Below are positions 1 to 5,992 of a DNA stretch of 64,000 bases, piece after piece; position 1 is the stretch's first letter, and each line of letters starts with the position of its first letter. Position numbers and translations under genes: made by a program. Below the pieces are notes generated by a model that did not search any database, was not told the origin of the DNA, and saw nothing but the letters and a program-made list of their open reading frames with translations. The stretch covers positions 124,001-188,000 of the forward strand of contig CAZASI010000001.1 in NCBI GenBank assembly GCA_964487795.1, given 5' to 3'. The stretch is from Patescibacterium sp964487795 (GTDB lineage: Bacteria > Patescibacteriota > Patescibacteriia > Patescibacteriales > Patescibacteriaceae).

Positions 1-113
1 GGAATTCCTTCGAGTTTATTTTCAACGCGCAAAGCTGGCACAGCGCCGGCCACGAGATGCAAATCCGAGGCTTTTCGTTCAATGGCAGTTTGAAAGTAAT
101 CACGTAATGTCAT
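1..113 (-). CDS. pilT: Type IV pilus retraction ATPase PilT, N-terminal fragment
   Basis: Reading leftwards from the ATG at 111-113, an open frame runs off the window edge and gives 37 residues. They include ASDLHL, then a proline and the segment LRVENKL, which match the N-terminal PAS-like domain of PilT/PilB-type secretion ATPases. In that family the protein is a cytoplasmic hexameric motor that retracts type IV pili, used for twitching, adhesion and DNA uptake. Only the first part is visible; the Walker motifs lie outside the window, so PilT rather than PilB is chosen from the ASDLHL start and is tentative. A promoter with an extended -10 lies 9 bp upstream, so the leader would be about 3 nt. 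dprA in the same window would fit a competence role. Confidence 0.75.
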   Translation of the reverse strand, partial: MTLRDYFQTAIERKASDLHLVAGAVPALRVENKLEGI

Positions 114-122
114 ATTGATTTT

Positions 123-128
123 ATTATA
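123..128 (-). promoter_or_regulatory. -10 element of the pilT promoter
   Basis: On the minus strand this is TATAAT preceded by TGC (extended -10), 9 bp from the pilT ATG. A TTGTCA lies 19 bp further upstream, a loose -35. The predicted transcript would have almost no 5' leader. Confidence 0.55.
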
Positions 129-216
129 GCATATCTACAATATCACTTGACAAAATAGGGTTTTTATAGTAAGTTCTGAATTAATTGAACATTAAAAATC
201 ACATAAAAAAATCAAA

Positions 217-696
217 ATGATAAAAATAAAAATAGAAGAAATATCCCCACTCATGGGTTTTGAAGTTGAGCATACCGGAATATTTACTCATGCCAAAAAA
301 GGGCAGCTTAATGAATTTATAAAAGCAAAACATTCAAACATAAAACAAGTGCGGGAATTTATTAATATGTTATTGGACAGAATAGAGGCCAGAATGAGTA
401 ATGTACCGGTTGATGAAAATAATTCAAACTATTACGTGCTGATAAAAAGAGTGGAGCAATTAGCGAAACTTTCCAGTAGGCTTGAAAATAACTTTCGTAA
501 TCATGGTATTGAATTTGTCTACCAACTTGTAGATAAAACAACAAGTGATCTCTTGAGTGGCAGAAATTTTGGTGGAAAATCCCTTAAAGAAACCAGGGAG
601 TTGCTTGCTGAACATAATCTCTGTCTTAAAGATGACACAGCCTATTTAATAGAGTATAAAAAAATTGTTGAAAAATTTAGTGAAGAAGATATCTAA
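217..696 (+). CDS. Orphan RNA polymerase alpha-CTD-like protein
   Basis: 159 aa. Residues 1-70 are not recognised. Residues about 75-138 align closely with the C-terminal domain of the RNA polymerase alpha subunit, a helix-hairpin-helix-type domain that binds UP-element DNA and activators. The residues that contact the minor groove in E. coli alpha (R265, N268, G296, K298, S299) have counterparts here at R88, N91, G119, K121 and S122. The alpha N-terminal dimerisation domains are absent, so this is not rpoA. It may bind DNA or compete with alpha, but that is inference. No Shine-Dalgarno is evident. The next gene starts 27 bp downstream and is probably co-transcribed; together they look like an accessory pair divergent from pilT. 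Confidence 0.7.
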   Translation: MIKIKIEEISPLMGFEVEHTGIFTHAKKGQLNEFIKAKHSNIKQVREFINMLLDRIEARMSNVPVDENNSNYYVLIKRVEQLAKLSSRLENNFRNHGIEFVYQLVDKTTSDLLSGRNFGGKSLKETRELLAEHNLCLKDDTAYLIEYKKIVEKFSEEDI

Positions 697-723
697 AAAT
701 CAAAAAATAGAAAAGAGAAGGAA

Positions 724-1125
724 ATGGAAATATTCTTGTATCCAGTATTAATAGTTCTCATCATTATAATTATCCTTCTACTTATTTTCTACCGAAGGAT
801 AAAAAAATTCCATGAGTGTATAAAGAAAAATTATTACTATACATTCTTAGGCGAATGGGAAACAAGACACGGTAAGTGCTTTGCGGGTGTTGAGATTCGA
901 AAAACTGAGAGCGGTTTTGAAGAACCAACATATAAAATATTTGAACTCAATCCTAGCTGGACTCAACGATTTAAGGTTGGGAAATGGTATCAAGTAATAA
1001 TAGAAGAATCTGACAATGAAGAACCAACCGTAATTTTCAGGCAATCATACCCTAAATATCCGAATAATATATGGAAAGTTGGTTTATACGCTCCTGATAA
1101 AAAGAAGTACTTTACAGAAATGTAA
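724..1125 (+). CDS. Small membrane-anchored hypothetical protein
   Basis: 133 aa. One strongly hydrophobic N-terminal helix (about residues 4-23) is followed by an RRIKK basic stop, so the C-terminal ~105 residues should be cytoplasmic. The soluble part is rich in Trp, Tyr and Lys and has beta-strand character; no family was recognised. AAGGA just before the ATG is a close-set Shine-Dalgarno. It follows the alpha-CTD-like gene by 27 bp and is closed by a hairpin terminator shared with trxB, so the two genes probably form one transcript. Function unknown. Confidence 0.6.
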   Translation: MEIFLYPVLIVLIIIIILLLIFYRRIKKFHECIKKNYYYTFLGEWETRHGKCFAGVEIRKTESGFEEPTYKIFELNPSWTQRFKVGKWYQVIIEESDNEEPTVIFRQSYPKYPNNIWKVGLYAPDKKKYFTEM

Positions 1126-1130
1126 CAAAA

Positions 1131-1162
1131 AATACCCGACGTTATTTATAACGCCGGGTATT
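1131..1162. terminator. Bidirectional terminator between convergent genes
   Basis: Stem TACCCGACGTT (1133-1143) pairs with AACGCCGGGTA (1150-1160) with one G.U, loop of 6. A-rich on the left and T-rich on the right, between the 724 gene and trxB. Confidence 0.8.
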
Positions 1163-1179
1163 TAATTTACTTCAATTAT

Positions 1180-2097
1180 TTATTTAACGCTCAAGGACTT
1201 ATAAATAGAATCAGCGGCGACCGAACCTTCTCCGGCAGCGGTCACAATTTGATGAAAATTATTGGAAGCATTAGTTGAATCACCCGCAGCGTAGACGCCT
1301 TCGATATTAGTAGACATATCAGGCTTAACAATAATATAGCCGAGATTATCAGTTTCAACGCCTAAAGTTTTAGCTAAATCTGTTTGCGGGACTAAACCAA
1401 TTTCGACAAACATTCCGTCAACTGCGACTTCTTTTGATCCGTTAAATTCAATATCGAGTTCTAAGGCTTCAAGTTTGTCTTTACCAACTAAGCTCACAAC
1501 ATTGGCATTAGTAATAAGTGAAACGTTCGGACGCTTTTTAAGTTCTTCTCTCCAAACTGGCTCCCCTTTCAAATCAGCTCCGCGAACAATAACGTACACT
1601 TGCTTAGCAAGATCAGACATATAGAGCGCAGCAGAAATTACGCTATTACCACCGCCAACTAACGCAACATTCAAACCGCGGAAAAATGCTCCGTCGCAAG
1701 TCGCGCAATACGCAACACCTTTACCTTGCAATTCATCTTCGCGCGCTAAACCTAGATGACGATGCTTTGTACCGGAAGTAAACAAAACTCTTTTAGCCGT
1801 AAAACTTTTTCCGCGCTTAGTAACAACTTTAAACCCTTCTCCGTCTTTAGTAACTTCGCTAACTACATCTGACAAAATTTCCCCGCCTGATTCTTTAACA
1901 TGACTCGCCATCTTATCCATCAAATCAAAACCCGTAATACCCGGAAAACCCGGCCAGTTATAAATCTTATGCGCTTCGGTTGTTGTGCCTCCTAAAATGT
2001 CTCCAATCACAACATTCTTCAGCGTATAACGCGAAGCATAAATCGAAGCGGTCATACCAGCAGCGCCGGCGCCGATTATAATTAAATCGTAGTCCAT
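1180..2097 (-). CDS. trxB: Thioredoxin reductase-like flavoprotein
   Basis: 305 aa, the usual length for low-molecular-weight thioredoxin reductases. The FAD-binding GAGAAG is at residues 9-14, the redox CATC at 131-134, the second nucleotide-binding glycine motif GGGNSV at 148-153, and the C-terminal YAAGDSTN FAD motif is present. The family reduces thioredoxin using a pyridine nucleotide. Oddity: the NADPH-type signatures GGGDSA and HRRxxxR are not matched; the second region reads VIVRGADLKGEP. The electron donor may therefore not be NADPH. The gene lies 4 bp after a MazG-like gene in one operon and ends at a shared terminator. Family assignment is firm, cofactor preference uncertain. Confidence 0.92.
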   Translation of the reverse strand: MDYDLIIIGAGAAGMTASIYASRYTLKNVVIGDILGGTTTEAHKIYNWPGFPGITGFDLMDKMASHVKESGGEILSDVVSEVTKDGEGFKVVTKRGKSFTAKRVLFTSGTKHRHLGLAREDELQGKGVAYCATCDGAFFRGLNVALVGGGNSVISAALYMSDLAKQVYVIVRGADLKGEPVWREELKKRPNVSLITNANVVSLVGKDKLEALELDIEFNGSKEVAVDGMFVEIGLVPQTDLAKTLGVETDNLGYIIVKPDMSTNIEGVYAAGDSTNASNNFHQIVTAAGEGSVAADSIYKSLSVK

Positions 2098-2101
2098 AGT
2101 A

Positions 2102-2431
2102 TTAGCGATTATCGCCGTCGCCTCCGAGTGTACCTCGTTGCATTCGGCTGTCTAATTTTTTTAAATTCTCATCTGCAATTTCTTCCAAGTCCAAACCAAG
2201 ATCGCGGGAAAGCATCGCGATGTACCACAGCACATCACCCAGTTCTTTCTTGATCGCCTCTTTATATTCATCAGTCAGCTTGCCGTCAAAATCTCGGAAA
2301 ATCTTTTTAATCTTGCCTAAGACTTCTCCTGATTCATTGGCGAGACCTAAAGCCGGATAGACATACGGAGCACCGATGGCCGGGTATTTTGCGGTTTTGG
2401 CCGCTTCTGTTTGGTAGTCTTTAAAATGCAT
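2102..2431 (-). CDS. MazG-like nucleotide pyrophosphohydrolase
   Basis: 109 aa from the ATG at 2431. An upstream TTG at 2452 would add 7 residues but falls inside the promoter. The helical sequence has the all-alpha NTP pyrophosphohydrolase pattern: ESGEVLGKIKK (ExxE) followed by KELGDVLWYIAML (ExxD), which bind Mg2+ in MazG/dUTPase-2-like enzymes. The family hydrolyses (d)NTPs to NMP and pyrophosphate, probably for nucleotide pool cleaning. It precedes trxB by 4 bp, so both are likely translated from one message. The -10 TATACA sits exactly 6 bp before the ATG, suggesting a leaderless start. Confidence 0.85.
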   Translation of the reverse strand: MHFKDYQTEAAKTAKYPAIGAPYVYPALGLANESGEVLGKIKKIFRDFDGKLTDEYKEAIKKELGDVLWYIAMLSRDLGLDLEEIADENLKKLDSRMQRGTLGGDGDNR

Positions 2432-2437
2432 GTATAA

Positions 2438-2443
2438 TGTATA
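2438..2443 (-). promoter_or_regulatory. -10 element of mazG-trxB, 6 bp from ATG
   Basis: TATACA on the minus strand, N6, ATG at 2431. No convincing -35. The promoter of the 2501 gene is divergent and less than 60 bp away. Confidence 0.45.
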
Positions 2444-2465
2444 GTTCTCCAATCATAGCAGTAGA

Positions 2466-2494
2466 TTGTGACTTTAATCAATATCATCTAAAAT
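2466..2494 (+). promoter_or_regulatory. Leaderless-type promoter for the 2501 gene
   Basis: TTGTGA (2466-2471), 17 bp, TAAAAT (2489-2494), then exactly 6 bp to the ATG at 2501. The expected transcription start coincides with the start codon. Confidence 0.65.
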
Positions 2495-2500
2495 GAAGGT

Positions 2501-2893
2501 ATGGAAGCCTTTTATTCATGGGCCTTTGGCACAAAACCGCCCTACAAAATACTCTCGGAAATCGTTTTTGTATTTCATCTGCTCTGGACCTGGATGTCTA
2601 TATTCCAGATTTTTTTCTTACTCTACTGGGGCCTTGGCTATGCACCGTGTTTCTTCCTCTATATTCTTATTAATATTGTAGGACCTTTGCCGTGGCATGC
2701 CTGTCCGATAACTAAACTCGAAAAATATTTACGTGCCAAGACCGGCGATACTATGGACACTGATCTGACTTTTAATCAACGACTATTTAAGCGTTGGTTT
2801 AAGTATACGCCCGAGTTATGGAAGGTGCATTTGGCTCATGGCACCTGTTACGGGATTTCACTACTGATTATTATTTATAAGTATTTCCAATAA
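2501..2893 (+). CDS. DUF2784-like small membrane protein
   Basis: 130 aa with three or four hydrophobic helices (about residues 17-40, 44-62 and 108-128). The central signature CPITKLEKYLR after a PLPWHA loop resembles DUF2784 membrane proteins, which have no assigned biochemical role. The ATG at 2501 is preferred because a -35/-10 pair ends 6 bp before it. The gene is divergent from mazG-trxB and followed by a strong hairpin terminator, so it is probably monocistronic. Confidence 0.7.
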   Translation: MEAFYSWAFGTKPPYKILSEIVFVFHLLWTWMSIFQIFFLLYWGLGYAPCFFLYILINIVGPLPWHACPITKLEKYLRAKTGDTMDTDLTFNQRLFKRWFKYTPELWKVHLAHGTCYGISLLIIIYKYFQ

Positions 2894-2919
2894 AAAGAAA
2901 CGGCTCGCGCCGTTTCTTT
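2894..2919 (+). terminator. Intrinsic terminator after the 2501 gene
   Basis: AAAGAAACGGC (2894-2904) pairs perfectly with GCCGTTTCTTT (2909-2919), loop TCGC. Confidence 0.8.
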
Positions 2920-2922
2920 ATT

Positions 2923-2941
2923 TGTAGTCCCAAGGGGAATC
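2923..2941 (-). repeat. Duplicate of the tRNA-Glu 3' end
   Basis: 19 bp TGTAGTCCCAAGGGGAATC, identical to 2989-3007, which is the acceptor/T-arm end of tRNA-Glu (minus strand) plus two flanking bases. It directly abuts a double-hairpin repeat, giving an attachment-site-like layout. Confidence 0.8.
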
Positions 2942-2971
2942 CCAGCCGGAGGCTGGTCCGCCTTTGGCGGA
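2942..2971. repeat. Double-hairpin repeat, copy 1
   Basis: 30 bp made of two adjoining perfect hairpins: CCAGCC-GGA-GGCTGG and TCCGCC-TTT-GGCGGA. Copy 2 at 3349-3378 matches at 28 of 30 bases; both differences are in the loops (GGA/AGA, TTT/TCT), so both stems are preserved. Confidence 0.85.
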
Positions 2972-2990
2972 GAACCTAAAACCTAAAATG

Positions 2991-3062
2991 TAGTCCCAAG
3001 GGGAATCGAACCCCTATTACCAGGATGAAAACCTGGCGTCCTAGCCGTTAGACGATGGGACC
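2991..3062 (-). tRNA. tRNA-Glu (anticodon UUC)
   Basis: The reverse complement folds as a full cloverleaf: acceptor GGTCCCA/TGGGACT with a G1.U72 pair and discriminator A, anticodon stem CCAGG/CCTGG with loop TTTTCAT, T loop TTCGATT. CCA is not encoded. The GIY-YIG gene stops 3 bp upstream of its 5' end, so the two may share a transcript. Confidence 0.93.
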
Positions 3063-3065
3063 TCA

Positions 3066-3311
3066 TTAACTTTTAAATCTATCTAATAACTCTTTTTTTC
3101 TAAAACTATTATGTTTCAATTCGTATTCTCTTTTTATAGCGCGACGTTTATCTGCATAACCCTCAAAGTATATTAACTTCATGGGCAGCTTACTTTTAAT
3201 AGATTTTGTTTTACCTTGATTATGCTCAGCTATCCTCTTCTTTAAGTCTTTAGTATAGCCTATATAATATGACTCATCCACAATGCTTTGTAAAAGATAT
3301 ACAAACCACAT
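3066..3311 (-). CDS. GIY-YIG domain nuclease
   Basis: 81 aa, a complete stand-alone GIY-YIG domain of the UPF0213/YhbQ size class. The FVY strand (3-5), YIG (16-18), a conserved Arg (R26) and the REYELK segment with the putative catalytic Glu (E62) are present. GIY-YIG domains are Mg2+-dependent nucleases found in homing endonucleases, UvrC and small proteins of unclear substrate. The stop codon is 3 bp from tRNA-Glu, and the gene plus the tRNA lie between two copies of a double-hairpin repeat (2942 and 3349). No Shine-Dalgarno is visible. Whether the nuclease acts on the repeats or the tRNA gene is unknown. Confidence 0.88.
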   Translation of the reverse strand: MWFVYLLQSIVDESYYIGYTKDLKKRIAEHNQGKTKSIKSKLPMKLIYFEGYADKRRAIKREYELKHNSFRKKELLDRFKS

Positions 3312-3348
3312 AATATTTTGTGGAGGAGATATTAATTATAAAAGGATG

Positions 3349-3378
3349 CCAGCCAGAGGCTGGTCCGCCTCTGGCGGA
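3349..3378. repeat. Double-hairpin repeat, copy 2
   Basis: CCAGCC-AGA-GGCTGG followed by TCCGCC-TCT-GGCGGA, in the same orientation as copy 1. It lies 38 bp upstream of the GIY-YIG start. An open frame of 63 codons across it merely translates the repeat. Confidence 0.85.
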
Positions 3379-3474
3379 AAAACCTGGCCACTCACCTAGA
3401 GGGTGATAACAAATTAAAAATAAAACTGTAAAACCCAGTATAATAATAAAAACGAAGATTGTCAAGAATTCATT

Positions 3475-3501
3475 TACCTTGACTGCTCCCTCTTTATACT
3501 G
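3475..3501 (+). promoter_or_regulatory. Candidate promoter of the 3522 gene
   Basis: TTTACC, 16 bp, TATACT, about 21 bp before the ATG at 3522, giving a short leader of roughly 15 nt. Confidence 0.45.
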
Positions 3502-3521
3502 TAGATTGATAGATTGATTTC

Positions 3522-4670
3522 ATGAAAACAAACTACGAACAAATGAAGCATGCAATTGAGGACGCCACAAGCATCCTCATTACGTTTAATCGGACCTGGC
3601 CGGGCGACGCCGTGGCGTCTGCTTTGGCGCTGCGCCTCTGGCTTTTGCAACTTGGCAAAAAAGTAGTCGTCGCGGCAGAAAAACCAAGCTCAGCTTCACC
3701 ATTTTCTTTTTTACCCGGCTTTTCTCATATCAGTTCAGAACTTGATAACTTACGTAAATTTATTATCAGTTTGGATATTACAAATACAAAAGTCTCAGAG
3801 ATTGAATATAAGGTTGAAGATAATAAGCTCGACTTTATTATTTCTCCAAAAAAAGGATTTTTTGCCGATGAAGATATTTCTTCACGTGCTTCCGGCTTTG
3901 CGTATGATCTTATCATCTGCTTATCAACGCCGGACTTTGAATCACTCGGCTGGATTTATGATCAAGACACACAATTCTTTTTTGAAACTACGGTCGTTAA
4001 CATCGACCACCATGCCGCGAACGATAATTTCGGTCAAGTTAATATTGTAAATCTTAATACTGTCGCCTGCTCGGAAATTATTTACGGTTTTTTACAAGAA
4101 AATAAAGTCACTCTGAACGCCGACATCGCGACTTGTTTACTCGCCGGTTTAATTTCTGAAACAAAAAGTTTTAAGACTACCAATGTCACGCCAACAACGC
4201 TGACTATGGCGTCAGATTTAGTCAGCCTCGGGGGACGCCGGGAAGAAATTATTAATGTCCTCTATCGTTCACGCCAACTTAATGTTTTGAAACTCTGGGG
4301 AATGATTCTAACTAATTTACAAAGCCGTCTCGAGAACAGATTGATTTGGTCAAGCGTTAAAAGCGAAGATTTTATCGCGACTGAAACAAAGCCTGAACAA
4401 ATTGCCGATGTGGTTGATGAATTAATTGTCAGTCTGCCGCAAGCTAACATCATTATCTTGGGTTATGAAAAGCAAGATGAAAATGGCGTTATTAAATCAG
4501 AGGCGATTATTCACAGTGTTAAAAATTTCGATGCCTTATTTTTGGCTCAACCATTTAAAGCTACAGGTACGGCGCATGAAGCGCGTGTCATATTAAACGG
4601 CAACTTAGAACAGGACTTGTCTAAGCTCATAGAAGCCGTTGAGGAAAAGGTGCGACGCCTTGAAACATAG
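3522..4670 (+). CDS. Degenerate DHH-family phosphoesterase-like protein
   Basis: 382 aa. The fold matches DHH/DHHA1 oligoribonucleases (compare the gene at 39958) but several metal ligands are changed. The first motif, normally HxNPDGDA, reads NRTWPGDA (23-30), keeping only the last Asp. The second acidic motif reads CLSTPD. The DHH motif itself is intact (162-164). The third site reads ISETKSF instead of TDTANF. The DHHA1 glycine motif GGGH is GTAH (349-352). There is an extra segment of about 45 residues near 85-130. Nuclease activity is doubtful; a binding or regulatory role is inferred. tRNA-Val and tRNA-Ile follow. Confidence 0.75.
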   Translation: MKTNYEQMKHAIEDATSILITFNRTWPGDAVASALALRLWLLQLGKKVVVAAEKPSSASPFSFLPGFSHISSELDNLRKFIISLDITNTKVSEIEYKVEDNKLDFIISPKKGFFADEDISSRASGFAYDLIICLSTPDFESLGWIYDQDTQFFFETTVVNIDHHAANDNFGQVNIVNLNTVACSEIIYGFLQENKVTLNADIATCLLAGLISETKSFKTTNVTPTTLTMASDLVSLGGRREEIINVLYRSRQLNVLKLWGMILTNLQSRLENRLIWSSVKSEDFIATETKPEQIADVVDELIVSLPQANIIILGYEKQDENGVIKSEAIIHSVKNFDALFLAQPFKATGTAHEARVILNGNLEQDLSKLIEAVEEKVRRLET

Positions 4671-4712
4671 GCTTGAAAAGCATTAGGCGTTATGTTATCG
4701 TAACTTTGTTAT

Positions 4713-4767
4713 GACCGTTTAGCTCAGCTTGCCCCGCCCATGCGGGCGGGGTTAATTAGAGCGTTAC
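4713..4767 (+). pseudogene. Broken tRNA-Val 5' half with a palindrome inserted in the D loop
   Basis: GACCGTTTAGCTCAG and TTAGAGCGTTAC are identical to the 5' half of the intact tRNA-Val at 4789. Between them, the D-loop TTGG is replaced by about 28 bp containing the perfect hairpin CCCCGCC-CATG-GGCGGGG-type palindrome (4732-4751). The anticodon and everything 3' are missing, so it cannot make a tRNA. Confidence 0.8.
4732..4751. repeat. GC-rich palindrome inside a tRNA-Val fragment
   Basis: CCCCGCCCATGCGGGCGGGG, an inverted repeat of CCCCGCC(C) and (G)GGCGGGG in an otherwise AT-rich region. No T run follows, so it is not a typical terminator. Confidence 0.75.
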
Positions 4768-4788
4768 AGTTATTAATATTTAAGTCTT

Positions 4789-4862
4789 GACCGTTTAGCT
4801 CAGTTGGTTAGAGCGTTACGTTGACATCGTAAAGGTCAGTGGTTCGAGTCCACTAACGGTCA
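4789..4862 (+). tRNA. tRNA-Val (anticodon GAC)
   Basis: Acceptor GACCGTT/AACGGTC with discriminator A, D arm GCTC/GAGC, anticodon stem TTACG/CGTAA with loop TTGACAT, T loop TTCGAGT. 74 nt, CCA not encoded. Confidence 0.94.
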
Positions 4863-4888
4863 CAGTATTTAAGGAGGGGTCGCGATAT

Positions 4889-4962
4889 GCGCCTGTAGCT
4901 CAGCTGGTTAGAGCATCGAGCTTATACCTCGAGGGTCCTTGGTTCAAGTCCAAGCAGGCGTA
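4889..4962 (+). tRNA. tRNA-Ile (anticodon UAU)
   Basis: Acceptor GCGCCTG/CAGGCGT (G1.U72), D arm GCTC/GAGC, anticodon stem TCGAG/CTCGA with loop CTTATAC, so the anticodon is UAU and reads AUA. T stem CTTGG/CCAAG. Most bacteria read AUA with a CAU tRNA modified by TilS; a UAU tRNA is the less common solution. CCA is not encoded. Confidence 0.9.
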
Positions 4963-4971
4963 CCGAAATTC

Positions 4972-4993
4972 AAAAGAGGCTTAGGCCTCTTTT
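4972..4993 (+). terminator. Terminator of the tRNA-Val/tRNA-Ile unit
   Basis: AAAAGAGGC/GCCTCTTTT, loop TTAG, immediately after tRNA-Ile. Confidence 0.75.
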
Positions 4994-5071
4994 GTGTTGA
5001 CAAAATATAAATATTAAACTAAGGTTTGGGCAAAATAGTACTTAAACAATTCAATATAAAGGAAGGTAAAA

Positions 5072-5902
5072 ATGACACTTAAAAGTTTTATGTCAGTAGT
5101 ACATAGCATGGTAATGGGTTCATTCCCACATCATGAAATTAAACATTATTCTTTTAACCAAACACCAGCTGATGAGAATGATCACAATAAATGCATCATT
5201 GAGCTATCAAAAATAGAACAAACAGGCGAAGCTCGTGAATCTCTTTTTGTACTTTTTGATGTCTATAAACAAACCAGTGATGTGATTTTGGTTAAAAAGT
5301 ACAACAGCAGTAGATATCAACGCTTTGTTAAAATGCATTTGTTCGAAACTGCGCAGAAAATAATTGTTGCGGAAATGAGTCATAAGATTTCATATATCGA
5401 CATAAGTGGTAATGAAGTCGGTATCTTAACAGACTTTGCGGGTACCGGCAGCATCAGTGGTGCTTTCATGAACAGTTATAAAAAATTAACGTTCAGAGAA
5501 AATTCCTGGGGCGAGATTGTTAAAAGTAATCTGCCGGACTATATCGGTATGCTCAGTGATGATGATTCATTTTTAATAATCAACATCAAAACATGGACCA
5601 TCGTTGAAATGGTGAAAGATATTCTTCCCATGCTTGAAGTTGAGCAATTTTCAATACTGCAAAAAGACAGTGAATCAAAAAGACTTTTTGCTTTACTGAA
5701 AGTTCGTTCTGAATTCTATGATTACTCCAGGGAAAGAATCGGCGTTTGGGAAATCAAACTGGACAAAAAAGGTAACTACGGAATTCCGCGCGGCACTTAT
5801 GCAATCGACGGTTATAAAGACCTTAAAACATCCTTTATTGATCATTCACTGGTTGTTGATGTAGAAGCTGCCGATAGCACCAATGCTCTTCTGTTCAGAT
5901 AA
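5072..5902 (+). CDS. Hypothetical soluble protein
   Basis: 276 aa, no signal peptide or membrane segment, no recognised family. It is rich in beta-strand-like stretches with repeated S/D-D turns in the middle, and could be a repeat-type beta protein. GGAAGG lies 5 bp before the ATG, a strong Shine-Dalgarno that many neighbouring core genes lack. It stands alone between the tRNA terminator and a weak hairpin, which suggests an accessory gene. Nothing in the context predicts its role. Confidence 0.6.
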   Translation: MTLKSFMSVVHSMVMGSFPHHEIKHYSFNQTPADENDHNKCIIELSKIEQTGEARESLFVLFDVYKQTSDVILVKKYNSSRYQRFVKMHLFETAQKIIVAEMSHKISYIDISGNEVGILTDFAGTGSISGAFMNSYKKLTFRENSWGEIVKSNLPDYIGMLSDDDSFLIINIKTWTIVEMVKDILPMLEVEQFSILQKDSESKRLFALLKVRSEFYDYSRERIGVWEIKLDKKGNYGIPRGTYAIDGYKDLKTSFIDHSLVVDVEAADSTNALLFR

Positions 5903-5905
5903 TTT

Positions 5906-5942
5906 AAAAAAAGGCCTAGTACCGCAAGGGAACGGCTTTTTA
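5906..5942 (+). terminator. Weak terminator after the 5072 gene
   Basis: AAAAAGGCC pairs imperfectly with GGCTTTTT (one bulged G) around an 18-nt loop. Confidence 0.4.
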
Positions 5943-5992
5943 CATTTTAAAAAATATACTATAATCAAACAACTAACTATTAATTTACTTCT

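Noticed and set aside
3274..3465. 63-codon minus-strand frame containing GGPASGW
   Set aside because: It translates the double-hairpin repeat and overlaps the GIY-YIG start; no start or family support.
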